From NCBI RefSeq assembly GCF_001591965.1, contig NZ_BCVX01000001.1:372001-436000 (forward strand): a stretch of 64,000 nucleotides of DNA, in the 5' to 3' direction. The notes under the pieces are model-generated. The model was not told the DNA's origin, searched no databases, and worked only from the letters and a program-made list of their open reading frames with translations. Both the position numbers and the translations under genes were made by a program. Origin of the DNA: Lysinibacillus odysseyi 34hs-1 = NBRC 100172. Its GTDB lineage: Bacteria; Bacillota; Bacilli; Bacillales_A; Planococcaceae. Below are positions 44,420 through 52,663 of this stretch, in pieces (position 1 is the stretch's first letter; each line of letters begins with the position of its first letter).

Positions 44420-44536
44420 CCCATCACCTTCTTTAATCTTTTTCATTAGCTTGTCTAAAGAAGGCGTAATTATGAGGGCGAACGAGAAGAAAATCGCTAC
44501 ACCCTCATAGATAAATAGTAATCAATATTGCACCCG

Positions 44537-45160
44537 CTAATTATTTTCAGCGAGCCTTCCGAGCGGCCCATTTTCATCAATGATATCCTGCAGCTCATAC
44601 ACAGAAATCGGGAACATCGGAAAACCATAAACATAAGGAGTCAGCTCATATAGCTGAAAATAGATAACAAGTATTTTATCCGCTACATAAAAATCCTGGT
44701 TCGGCCCGATAGCATTGAATTCATTGATTAACGGTATGTCACGTTCTTTAATTTGCTTTTGGATGATCGCAGATAGCTGCTTCACATAGTCGCTCCCCGG
44801 CTTGAATAAATCCTTCAGTTCACATCTTTTTCCTTTTAGCAGATCAAAGGTCAAGGATTGGAGGACTGTCATTCCATGTGCAGCATGGGCATGGTATGTA
44901 TAATTGCTGAGTGATAGGCTTAAGACATTGCGCTGGTTATTTTTCAGTTCGTACGTGCCAAGTATTTCTTCCACCGACGGCCCACCGATATTTCCATCTT
45001 GCTGCTCAATCATTTTCTCTGCTTCCTTAATGATTTCATGATTGATGTATATTTCAAGCTGCTCATTTGCCATTTGAACGACCTGTGGAATATAAATCGT
45101 CTTCTTTGGACCACCGCTCATTATAAATGTAGCGATGTTCACAGGAAACGGCACAGTCAT
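44537..45160 (-). CDS. DUF3298/DUF4163-type protein (RsiV/PdaC-like domain)
   Basis: 207 residues without an obvious signal peptide. The SLSLSNYTYHAHAAHGMTVLQSLTFDLLKGKRCELKDLF-type region (starting near residue 80) and the C-terminal YFQLYELTPYVYGFPMFPIS follow the DUF3298 pattern found in RsiV and PdaC, where it binds lysozyme or peptidoglycan. The lack of a signal or anchor is odd for that role. AAGGATG precedes the ATG. Confidence 0.72.
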   Translation of the reverse strand: MTVPFPVNIATFIMSGGPKKTIYIPQVVQMANEQLEIYINHEIIKEAEKMIEQQDGNIGGPSVEEILGTYELKNNQRNVLSLSLSNYTYHAHAAHGMTVLQSLTFDLLKGKRCELKDLFKPGSDYVKQLSAIIQKQIKERDIPLINEFNAIGPNQDFYVADKILVIYFQLYELTPYVYGFPMFPISVYELQDIIDENGPLGRLAENN

Positions 45161-45293
45161 TTTTTCATCCTTTCTTTTTCTCTAGTATATGCCCAAAAAA
45201 CAAATACAACTCTTTTCCCTTTCCCTAGTACCGATACAGCTTTCTGTGCATAACCCTAGAGAGGATGGAAATGTAAATGAAGGGATGAATGCA

Positions 45294-45773
45294 GTGAATT
45301 TCTTTTCCTTTTCCGGTACAGTCATTGCAATAGAAGATTTTATGGCGGGGAATGGCGAGGGATGCCAACAACTGATGTCTGTCCAAAATGAGCAAGGCGA
45401 AGTCGTCAATTTTGTCATAACACCTATGACTTATTTTGTCGACCATGCAATGGTATTAATCGGCGATCGTGTCACTGGCTACTATGACGGTGATGCGCCT
45501 GCCATTCTGATTTATCCTCCGCAGTATCAGGCACTCGTTATCGTAAAAGAAAGCCCGTATCAAAATGTAAAGGTAGGCTATTTTGACAATCAGCTTGTCA
45601 GCAGTGATGGGGAACTAATGCTAAACCTGTCGCCTTACACTGCTATTATCTTAAGAAATGGGCAGCCCTTTACTCGGTACCCTGCCAATCGCAATCTTAT
45701 CGTTATCTATAGTTCAAGTACACGGAGCATTCCAGCGCAGACAACGCCTTCTGCTGTAATTGTCTGGTGCTAA
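45294..45773 (+). CDS. Hypothetical beta-rich protein
   Basis: About 159 residues from GTG 45294, 9 bp behind AAGGG; the frame is open to an ATG at 45189, but that has no ribosome site and the extra stretch looks non-coding. The sequence alternates beta strands with glycines (FSGTVIAIEDF; VLIGDRVTGYYDGDAPAILIYPPQY), suggesting an OB- or SH3-like barrel. Own terminator. Function unknown. Confidence 0.62.
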   Translation: MNFFSFSGTVIAIEDFMAGNGEGCQQLMSVQNEQGEVVNFVITPMTYFVDHAMVLIGDRVTGYYDGDAPAILIYPPQYQALVIVKESPYQNVKVGYFDNQLVSSDGELMLNLSPYTAIILRNGQPFTRYPANRNLIVIYSSSTRSIPAQTTPSAVIVWC

Positions 45774-45779
45774 AAAATG

Positions 45780-45812
45780 ATCCCTCAAGCAGGACACTTG
45801 AGGGATTTTTTT
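45780..45812 (+). terminator. Terminator of the beta-rich protein gene
   Basis: ATCCCTCAAG, 7-base loop, CTTGAGGGAT, seven T. Confidence 0.93.
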
Positions 45813-45917
45813 CAGTTATCGCGAAAAGTATTGCGTAAGGAGAAACATGTTTCCATATAAATTGAAACTCTTTGGCAATTGCTACGTATGAAATAGCAAG
45901 AAAAGGAGGAGATAATA

Positions 45918-46367
45918 TTGTCTTTCCCATCAAAAAAAGATTTATGGATGACAATTATCCTTTGGCTGTTTGCTGTTTTATTTATCATTCCACCTATCTT
46001 CTTCCCTGATGTTGGTGTATGGATGACACCAGCATTATTTGATAAGCAGTGGATAAAAATTGCCACTTTATCTTCCATCGGATTATTTTTACTATCGTTT
46101 TGGTTTAATACAGTGTACATAATCGCAGACAACCTTCTGATTATCCGCTATGGGCCCTTTACAAAGAAAATAAAAATAGCAGACATTCATCGTGTGCGAG
46201 AAACGAGAAATCTATTTTCTGCCCCTGCTTTATCCATGGATAAATTAGAAATATCTTATGGTAAGTTTGAAGTGATCGCAGTTTCTCCGAAAGATCGGGA
46301 CGAATTTATCCGGTTGCTCGCAAACGAGAATCCAGCGATAAAATGGGAAATAAAAAAGGAGAATTAG
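45918..46367 (+). CDS. Membrane protein with bacterial PH domain
   Basis: 149 residues from TTG 45918 behind AAAGGAGGAG. Two membrane helices (about 10-30 and 48-70) then a PH-like domain (about 73-140; ADNLLIIRYGPFTKKIKIADI) of the YyaB/SunI type. Function unknown; PH domains of this class often sit in small membrane sensors. The terminator of the convergent gene overlaps its 3' end. Confidence 0.78.
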   Translation: MSFPSKKDLWMTIILWLFAVLFIIPPIFFPDVGVWMTPALFDKQWIKIATLSSIGLFLLSFWFNTVYIIADNLLIIRYGPFTKKIKIADIHRVRETRNLFSAPALSMDKLEISYGKFEVIAVSPKDRDEFIRLLANENPAIKWEIKKEN

Positions 46368-46391
46368 CAGTTACATTCCTGCTGGTTCTCC
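46352..46391 (-). terminator. Terminator of the aldo-keto reductase gene
   Basis: Minus strand: GAGAACCAGCAG, loop, CTGCTAATTCTC, CTTTTTTATT. It lies in the last codons of the convergent PH-domain gene. Confidence 0.72.
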
Positions 46392-46403
46392 CTATCACAT
46401 ACT

Positions 46404-47336
46404 CTATGAAAACAGGCGGTCGATCACTTGTATTTCTCCCGGTGTCAAATGAACATCCAATGTTCGAAGATTGCTCTTTACCTGCTCTGCCCGCTTTGCG
46501 CCCGGGATAATAACATCAATGCCATCCTGTGCCAAGTACCATGCCAATACAACATGTGTCACTTCTACTCCTTTTGCTGCTGCAATTTGGCGGACTTGTT
46601 CTACTTTTTCCAAGTTCTCGGCAAACACTACACCCTGGAAATGAGGCATGGAAGCGCGTAGATCATCAAATTTATCATCCTTGCTGTATTTTCCTGTCAG
46701 CAAACCTGATGCCAGCGGGAAATACGGAATAAATGAAATATTATGCTCTATTGTATACGGGAAATATGTCTGCTCCGCCTCCCGCTCCAACAAGTTATAA
46801 TGGCCCTGCAATACATCAACATACCCGTCTTTATTCGCTTCCTTGAGCTGTTCCGGCGAAAAGTTGGAAACGCCGATTGCCCGGATCTTCCCGGCGTCTT
46901 TCAATTCCTTCAATACACCGACAGCTTCATCCTTTGGTGTCTGTTCATCCGGATAATGCAAATACATAAGGTCAATATAATCCGTCTGCAGACGCTGCAG
47001 TGCCTTGTCCACTTCTCCCCGTAAGAACGCCGGTGAATTGTCCATTACCATCTTGTCTTCTACATATTTAGGGCCAATCTTTGTCGCAAGTGCTACTTCC
47101 TGCCTGCAGCCCATCTCTTTTACCACTTCACCGATCAATTCCTCAGAGCGGTACGGACCATACATTAAAGCCGTATCAATCAGCTGGATACCTGATTCAA
47201 TTGCAGTACGGACGAGGTTTTTCCCCTCCTGTTCATCCAGATTCGGGTACAGATTATGACCGCCAACTGCATTCGTTCCCAGCCCGATTGGATGTACATA
47301 TACATCCGATGAGCCTAATTGCACTTTTTTCACCAT
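46404..47336 (-). CDS. Aldo-keto reductase (IolS/YqkF-like, AKR11 type)
   Basis: About 310 residues from ATG 47336 (GGAGTGA site). TIM-barrel NADPH oxidoreductase; the [18 protein letters not shown] start block, catalytic Tyr in [15 protein letters not shown] near 59, [11 protein letters not shown] near 123 and [10 protein letters not shown] near 285 closely follow B. subtilis IolS. Substrate unknown; no inositol genes are adjacent. Array C lies in its upstream region. Confidence 0.9.
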   Translation of the reverse strand: MVKKVQLGSSDVYVHPIGLGTNAVGGHNLYPNLDEQEGKNLVRTAIESGIQLIDTALMYGPYRSEELIGEVVKEMGCRQEVALATKIGPKYVEDKMVMDNSPAFLRGEVDKALQRLQTDYIDLMYLHYPDEQTPKDEAVGVLKELKDAGKIRAIGVSNFSPEQLKEANKDGYVDVLQGHYNLLEREAEQTYFPYTIEHNISFIPYFPLASGLLTGKYSKDDKFDDLRASMPHFQGVVFAENLEKVEQVRQIAAAKGVEVTHVVLAWYLAQDGIDVIIPGAKRAEQVKSNLRTLDVHLTPGEIQVIDRLFS

Positions 47337-47489
47337 CATTCACTCCGCCTTTCCGAATTTTCTTGTCGTAAAGCTATGGATAAAATACCGCTGAAAACCT
47401 TTCCTTTCTCCTGCAGGAAAGTTATAGCCATTCTACCAGATTCCTTTTTCTATCTCTAGAATCCGGCACACGAGTGAAGACTGTTTATT

Positions 47490-47561
47490 TACCCGCGATT
47501 TTCACCTAATTACCCGCGAATCTCCTCCATATACCCGCGGTTTTCAATAAATTACCGGCGA
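47490..47561 (-). repeat. Array C: four cores at exact 21 bp period, same family as array A, opposite strand
   Basis: TACCCGCG starts at 47490, 47511 and 47532 and TACCGGCG at 47553, each step exactly 21 bp. The reverse complement is CGCGGGTA, the array A core. Filler is AT-rich and diverged. It lies between the aldo-keto reductase start and the terminator of the YppG-like gene. Confidence 0.85.
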
Positions 47562-47581
47562 ATCAGCTATCTCCACCCATA

Positions 47582-47610
47582 ATAAAAAGACTTGCCATAG
47601 CAGCAAGTCT
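47582..47610 (-). terminator. Terminator of the YppG-like gene
   Basis: Minus strand: AGACTTGC, 7-base loop, GCAAGTCT, TTTTATT. Confidence 0.85.
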
Positions 47611-47639
47611 CTTCAAAAGAGAACTTTTCACCTAATCTA

Positions 47640-48038
47640 TTATCTAAATAATGTCATTAACGAGCCGAGCTGTCTGAGCATATTTACACCGTTTGTAACA
47701 GTACCAACGTGCCCCATCAAAGTATTGAGATGGCCCGACAAGCCTGGGCCCCTAAACTGCTGATTAGGATAATAGGCATTTGGGTCTTGCATTCCAAATT
47801 GGTTTTGGTTAAGGAACGGTTGCCCCTGATTGCCGAACGGACTTGGGCTGAAGAAAGGATTACCCGGTCTGCCCATTGGATATGGCTGCTGATAAAATGG
47901 GGGCTGAGCTCTAAATTGTGGGACAGGGTTTGGACTAACCTGCCTGCCGAATGGTGCCGGGTAGCCTGGTGGACCGAAATTTTGTCTATAACCTGGTGGA
48001 AATGGACCTCTTCCGGGATTTGGCGGATAAAATGTCAT
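47640..48038 (-). CDS. YppG-like Pro/Gln/Asn-rich protein
   Basis: 132 residues. The first 95 are very rich in Pro, Gly, Phe, Gln and Asn, like low-complexity coat-associated proteins. The last 35 (HLNTLMGHVGTVTNGVNMLR) match the conserved YppG C terminus. Spore-associated in related species by family; role inferred. AGGTGG precedes the ATG. Confidence 0.78.
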   Translation of the reverse strand: MTFYPPNPGRGPFPPGYRQNFGPPGYPAPFGRQVSPNPVPQFRAQPPFYQQPYPMGRPGNPFFSPSPFGNQGQPFLNQNQFGMQDPNAYYPNQQFRGPGLSGHLNTLMGHVGTVTNGVNMLRQLGSLMTLFR

Positions 48039-48192
48039 GTCAATTCACCACCTTTCTAATTGAAGTTCAAACTAGTATATGTCTTATTTTTTTCCTATTT
48101 TAGACGTTTGGGGAAATTGAATAAAAATAACATTCCTCTTTCATTTTGTTCATTGCAGCGTTACTTTGCCGTATGCCTGCTTGTTTGCCTTT

Positions 48193-48303
48193 CTATCCAA
48201 TCGAAGGACAAAGTGAGTTTCCTATTGGCAAGCGAATGAACTGGGCTCTTATCTTATTACCGTTCACTGTGATCTCATGGAACCATACACTGTCAGCACC
48301 CAT
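48193..48303 (-). other. Possible small ORF or gene relic
   Basis: 36 codons from ATG 48303 with protein-like sequence (DSVWFHEITVNGNKIR). No ribosome site precedes it, and it is antisense to the leader of the methyltransferase gene. Could be a relic of a longer gene or chance. Confidence 0.25.
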
Positions 48304-48339
48304 ATGATACAAATAAAATGAACAAAGAAGGTGGCTCTC

Positions 48340-49038
48340 ATGCAGCAATCCAAATATCTTGATTTCCTCGCTGAATTCGGTGTAGGCGGCGCACACCCGG
48401 GAGGTATTGAGCTCACAAAGGAAATTTTTAAAAACGAAAATATCAATAGAATGACCAGGGTTCTTGATGCTGGATGCGGTACAGGTCAAACTGCAGCTTA
48501 TCTTGCATCCACATACGGAGCAAAAGTCACAGGAATGGATGTTAACCCTACGATGGTCGCTAAAGCAGTCAATAGGATGCGGAGTAACCGTTTGCCTGTA
48601 AGACTTGTGCAGGGCTCTATTGAACAAATGCCGTTCCCTGATCAATCCTTTGACATCATCATTTGTGAATCCGTGCTATCTTTTGTGGATAAGCCAAAGG
48701 CCCTTAGCGAAATTTACCGCATCTTACGAACTGGCGGGCGATTTATCGCGATTGAGCTGACAGTCAATGATCTCCTCGAACCGCAGCTTGAGGAAGAGAT
48801 CAAACAATTTTACGGATTCGAAGCTTTTTGTTCGAAAAAGGATTGGATTGATTTGTGCAAGCAGGCCGGCTTCGAAAACATTCGTATAAAAAAGAACAAA
48901 TCCATACAATCTGCCCCAGACTTCCAGCACTCTGAAGATATCTCTCCAGATCTGTATGAAGTGATGGCGGAGCATTATAACCTTAACTTGGAGTATCAGA
49001 ATGAGCTGGATTATCGAATTTACACAAGTACGAAATAA
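48340..49038 (+). CDS. Class I SAM-dependent methyltransferase
   Basis: 232 residues from ATG 48340 (AAGGTGG site). Motif I VLDAGCGTGQTAAYL near 43, motif II GMDVNPTMV near 66, and DIIICESVLSFVDKPKALSEIYRILRTGG-type post motifs starting near 107 (ubiE/Methyltransf_11 pattern). Substrate unknown; likely a small molecule. Confidence 0.85.
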   Translation: MQQSKYLDFLAEFGVGGAHPGGIELTKEIFKNENINRMTRVLDAGCGTGQTAAYLASTYGAKVTGMDVNPTMVAKAVNRMRSNRLPVRLVQGSIEQMPFPDQSFDIIICESVLSFVDKPKALSEIYRILRTGGRFIAIELTVNDLLEPQLEEEIKQFYGFEAFCSKKDWIDLCKQAGFENIRIKKNKSIQSAPDFQHSEDISPDLYEVMAEHYNLNLEYQNELDYRIYTSTK

Positions 49039-49054
49039 ACACTGATCTACAAGC

Positions 49055-49100
49055 AAAAAAGGATGCCACTCGCCTCTTCCAGGCATGTGCATCCTTTTTT
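49055..49100. terminator. Bidirectional terminator
   Basis: AAAAAAGGATGC and GCATCCTTTTTT arms with an inner CGCCT/AGGC stem; serves the methyltransferase and M48 peptidase genes. Confidence 0.85.
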
Positions 49101-49121
49101 ATCTTTCTTAATTTCGAAACA

Positions 49122-49901
49122 TTAGCCTGCCAGCTCTGCATTTTTTAAGGAGGCTTTGTTCACTTCATGATGAAATTGGTACAGGCGTTCAATACGAACA
49201 GGCAGCGGCGGATGTGTAGACAAAAGATGGCTTGCCCATGCGTAAAAGCCGCCTTCCGCTTTTGCGTCCCGGACGTATTCAGATATATCCACCTCTTTGC
49301 ACAACGATTTGCCAACCGCCAAGATTGTCAGTGCATTGGCGCCTGCCTCCGTATTTTGAATATAGGCAGCTGCCATCCGATCACAAGTAAACTCACATGC
49401 TCTTGAATAAGCTTTTCCGAGAAAAGGCATCCATCGCGCAGGCAGGATAATTAAACTTTTCGTGATATGGTTACGCTGGATATGTGCCAGTTCATGGGCA
49501 ATAACAAAATCCAGCTCCTTTACATATCCTTCTTTTGTAATTTCTACAATGTCCGCATAAAGCACAACAAATTTCCGGCCAAAAAAGCTTGTCGCAAAAG
49601 CATTTAAAATACCGCCCTCCTGTGTGATATAAATATCAGGTACAGCCCGCATCCCCATATCTCTAGAGATTTTCTCAGCTCTTGCATAAATATCGGGAAA
49701 TTGCTTTCTTGTTACCTTCACCGCGTTATTCTGAATTTGCCCAATCGCCAGCCCGTGGAGCACTACTGTAATCAAAAAGCCTAATAGAATATAAAAAAGA
49801 CCAATAATAGAAATAAAAAGCGCTATATACACAAAAAAACTAGCTGCCAAACACACTCCGTAGTATACTTTCTCACTATCAAGCACCAATCGATTTTTCA
49901 T
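49122..49901 (-). CDS. M48-family membrane metallopeptidase
   Basis: 259 residues. Two membrane helices near the N terminus (about 15-50), zinc motif AHELAHIQRNH near 138-148 with the third ligand glutamate in the CEFTCDRMAA region near 185. This resembles HtpX-type housekeeping proteases that degrade damaged membrane proteins. GGAGG precedes the ATG. Confidence 0.9.
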   Translation of the reverse strand: MKNRLVLDSEKVYYGVCLAASFFVYIALFISIIGLFYILLGFLITVVLHGLAIGQIQNNAVKVTRKQFPDIYARAEKISRDMGMRAVPDIYITQEGGILNAFATSFFGRKFVVLYADIVEITKEGYVKELDFVIAHELAHIQRNHITKSLIILPARWMPFLGKAYSRACEFTCDRMAAAYIQNTEAGANALTILAVGKSLCKEVDISEYVRDAKAEGGFYAWASHLLSTHPPLPVRIERLYQFHHEVNKASLKNAELAG

Positions 49902-50146
49902 AAAATCCTCCGATCATTCACTGTACACCTTCTGCCCGAAAAGAGCAGTTCGGTTATTTCCATTAATTCAAATAAAATACAAATATTATTATAATGAAGA
50001 TAGACAGTGTATGGCTATATGCTGAACTGTATAATAAAAAAACGCAGAAAAAGGACATTTCTCACTCTTTCTCTTCAGCTACTATAGAAATATACATATA
50101 TTTATTACATATTTAGTCTGCTGTATTGGGATAGCTTTTCTTTCCA

Positions 50147-50187
50147 TAAAAAAACTCCTGCTCCGCCATGACGGCAAAGCAGGAGCA
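50147..50187 (-). terminator. Terminator of the rlmI-like operon
   Basis: Minus strand: GCTCCTGCT, 15-base loop, AGCAGGAGT, seven T. Confidence 0.9.
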
Positions 50188-50192
50188 TACAA

Positions 50193-50381
50193 TTATTGAC
50201 GGCGTTCCAGCTCTTGATATTCCAGCATAAACGGACCGTTATCGGCTACGGCTGAATGATACAGCGCTTTAATCGCCAGGTTTTTTTCCAGACCCATTTC
50301 CACTTTGATTTTCTTCAGCTCATCGTGCAGCTCACGGTGCTGATTGATTAATTTTGTCATGACTGTTTTATTATATTTCAC
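50193..50381 (-). CDS. Small helical protein downstream of the rRNA methyltransferase
   Basis: 62 residues from GTG 50381 (AGGGG 9 bp upstream). Charged helical protein with no membrane segment; the C terminus reads MLEYQELERRQ. It follows the methyltransferase gene by 12 bp and shares its terminator, so they are cotranscribed. Unknown function. Confidence 0.72.
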   Translation of the reverse strand: MKYNKTVMTKLINQHRELHDELKKIKVEMGLEKNLAIKALYHSAVADNGPFMLEYQELERRQ

Positions 50382-50393
50382 CTTGTCACACCC

Positions 50394-51590
50394 CTAGTCC
50401 ATTACTTTAATAAATACGACTTTTAAATAGTTAAACTCAGGGAAGTTATGAGGGACAGTAAAGTCCTCCGGCAGCTGGTGCTCTTCCAGGATTTTATAGC
50501 GTTTGTTCGCTTCCGTGAACGCTTTATCGATGAATGTTTTAAATTTTTTCATATTAAAGCTGGCATTATTCGTGGAAGCGATGATTATTCCGCCTTCATT
50601 CGTAATTTTCAGCGCATCCTTCAGCAGCTTCGGATAGTCCTTCGCTGTGCTGAACGTCATTTTCTTTGTCCGTGCAAAGCTTGGCGGATCTAACACAACA
50701 ACATCAAATTTCAGACCATGCCGCGCAGCATAGCTGAAGTAATCAAAGACATTCATCACCTTGATATCCTGGGATTCGTAATCAATGCCGTTTACCGCAA
50801 ACTGTTCAATTGTTTTTGGCAGGCTGCGTTTTGCCAAATCCACACTTGTCGTTCCAGCCGCACCGCCAAGAGCAGCGGCTACGGAAAAGGCACCTGTATA
50901 GGAAAAGGTATTAAGCACCGTTTTGTCTTCTGCATATTTATCGCGCAGTGCTTTTCGGACGTTGCGCTGATCCAGGAAAATCCCTGTCATGGCACCATCA
51001 TTTAAATCAACAGCAAAGTTCATGCCATTTTCCAAAACGATGAGCGGGAACTCTCCCTTTTCACCCGAAACATAGTCATCCTGGTCTACATATTGGCCAT
51101 TTGTATCAAAGCGCAGTTTCTCATATACACCGCGTGTATTCACCACTTCATTCAGTGCCTGGTAAATATCTTCCCGGAATGAATAGATTCCTTCACTATA
51201 CCAGCTCACCATATAGAAACCGTTGAAGAAATCAATCGTCAAACCGCCAATACCGTCCCCTTCCCCGTTAAAAACACGGAAAGCTGTTGTATCCTCCGAT
51301 TCATAGAAGTCTGCACGCTTCTGTGCTGCTGCCTTCAGTTTCTTCGCAAAAAAATTCTTGTCAATCTTTTCTTTTTCCTTACGGGTTAATACCCAGCCGA
51401 TGCCCTTATTTTGCGCACCATAATAGCCTGTACCAATATAGCCGCCGTTTTTATCAACAAGGTGCAGTAAACTTCCCTCTTCAATCGACACTTCCGGCAT
51501 TTCCACCGCATCTTTTAATAGTAATGGTTTACCGTTTGTCAGGTCTTTGATTGCTGCTGGTTTTACTTGTATTTCCACTAACTGTCTCAT
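50394..51590 (-). CDS. RlmI-like 23S rRNA (cytosine) methyltransferase
   Basis: 398 residues. N-terminal PUA domain (1-75), an EEHEH-type middle region, and a Rossmann methyltransferase domain with VLNTFSYTGAFSVAAALGGA near 225 and the catalytic-loop VLDPPSFART near 303. Relatives methylate C1962 of 23S rRNA; in Bacillus the protein is usually annotated YwbD-like. The site of action is inferred from family. Confidence 0.86.
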   Translation of the reverse strand: MRQLVEIQVKPAAIKDLTNGKPLLLKDAVEMPEVSIEEGSLLHLVDKNGGYIGTGYYGAQNKGIGWVLTRKEKEKIDKNFFAKKLKAAAQKRADFYESEDTTAFRVFNGEGDGIGGLTIDFFNGFYMVSWYSEGIYSFREDIYQALNEVVNTRGVYEKLRFDTNGQYVDQDDYVSGEKGEFPLIVLENGMNFAVDLNDGAMTGIFLDQRNVRKALRDKYAEDKTVLNTFSYTGAFSVAAALGGAAGTTSVDLAKRSLPKTIEQFAVNGIDYESQDIKVMNVFDYFSYAARHGLKFDVVVLDPPSFARTKKMTFSTAKDYPKLLKDALKITNEGGIIIASTNNASFNMKKFKTFIDKAFTEANKRYKILEEHQLPEDFTVPHNFPEFNYLKVVFIKVMD

Positions 51591-51639
51591 CTAGTCATCC
51601 TTACTATCATGTTATCCATTCATTATGACACTTTTTTAG

Positions 51640-51685
51640 AAAAAAAGCGAAAAACTCCTTTCTCTCAAGTAGTTTTTCGCTTTTT
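51640..51685. terminator. Terminator of the leftward PucR-locus operon
   Basis: AAAAAGCGAAAAACT and AGTTTTTCGCTTTTT arms; T-rich on the minus strand, 25 bp past the nitrilase-type gene stop. Confidence 0.88.
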
Positions 51686-51709
51686 GCCCGTAATTAATAA
51701 CCAGGTCTA

Positions 51710-52609
51710 TTAACTTTCTGTAAGACTCGGCGCCGGCTGCCGGCTGTAAGGTTCATAGCGCTTGTACAAATCGTCCCTTCGCGTCCGGTCCTTAAAGGTC
51801 GTGGCAGCACCGATTTTACGGTTTTCATATAAATGATCGATGTTCACAGAGGCTGTAATAACCGTAGAGGTATTATCAGAAGCTTCTACGACAACCCCGT
51901 TTCCAGACCAGCGCATATCGCATGGACTAATAATGGAAGCCCGCCCATAGCCAGGCGGTAATAGCAGGCTGCCTTTGCTGATGGTTGGACAATGGACGAC
52001 ATATACTTGGTTTTCGATTGCCCGCGCCTGGGCACAATGACGCACCCGCCAAAAACCTGCTTCCGTAAATGTATAGGACGGACAGAAGATAATATCAGCC
52101 CCCTGCAAAGCAAGGATACGGGATATCTCTGGAATTTCCACTTCATAGCAATTGGCGATTCCAATTGTCACCGGGCCTGCCTGAAAGACCTCCAACGTAT
52201 CGCCTTCTTTTGCATCCCACCCGGCCTCAGCAGGAAAGATATGCGTTTTTTCATGCCTCCCGACCAGCCCAGTTTCATCAAAGAGAGAAGTCACATTCAT
52301 AATATTACCTTCTCGTTCTTCTAGATGACTTCCCGCTATTATGACTTGTTTCCGCTTCTTTGCCAGGTCTGCAAACAGATGGTGGACTTCTTCCCGGAAT
52401 TCAGTGATTTGCTTAAGACCCTTGATTCCCGCGTTATATGCATTATCAAAAACACCGACTAATCCTAGTGTAAATAATTCAGGGAACAATACATAATCGC
52501 TATCTAACGGAACCTCTGCCAGCATAGCTTCTACCTGCTGGCTGAATTCTTCAAATGAACGGTTTTCTTTTACTTCAAACTGGCAAACAGAAATTTTTAC
52601 TTCCTTCAT
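51710..52609 (-). CDS. Carbon-nitrogen hydrolase (nitrilase superfamily)
   Basis: 299 residues from ATG 52609 (GGAGGGG site). The catalytic triad is visible: Glu in LFPELFT near 45, Lys in HEKTHIFP near 120, Cys in IANCYEVEIPE near 155. The family includes omega-amidases and beta-ureidopropionases (N-carbamoyl-beta-alanine hydrolases). Last gene of the five-gene leftward operon at the PucR locus, which favours a carbamoyl or amide substrate; the exact one is inferred. Confidence 0.87.
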   Translation of the reverse strand: MKEVKISVCQFEVKENRSFEEFSQQVEAMLAEVPLDSDYVLFPELFTLGLVGVFDNAYNAGIKGLKQITEFREEVHHLFADLAKKRKQVIIAGSHLEEREGNIMNVTSLFDETGLVGRHEKTHIFPAEAGWDAKEGDTLEVFQAGPVTIGIANCYEVEIPEISRILALQGADIIFCPSYTFTEAGFWRVRHCAQARAIENQVYVVHCPTISKGSLLLPPGYGRASIISPCDMRWSGNGVVVEASDNTSTVITASVNIDHLYENRKIGAATTFKDRTRRDDLYKRYEPYSRQPAPSLTES

Positions 52610-52663
52610 TCCAACCCCTCCGATCGAAAGAATAGAGGTATGCATTATGCATACCTCCCGCAT

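Noticed and set aside
42855-47561. The 21-bp arrays as a CRISPR
   Set aside because: Cores are only 8-10 bp, period 21 bp is too short, filler is AT-rich and no cas gene is present.
49998-50120. 40-codon plus-strand frame in the gap before the M48 gene
   Set aside because: The sequence before its ATG is a TATTATAAT-like AT tract without a ribosome site; probably chance.
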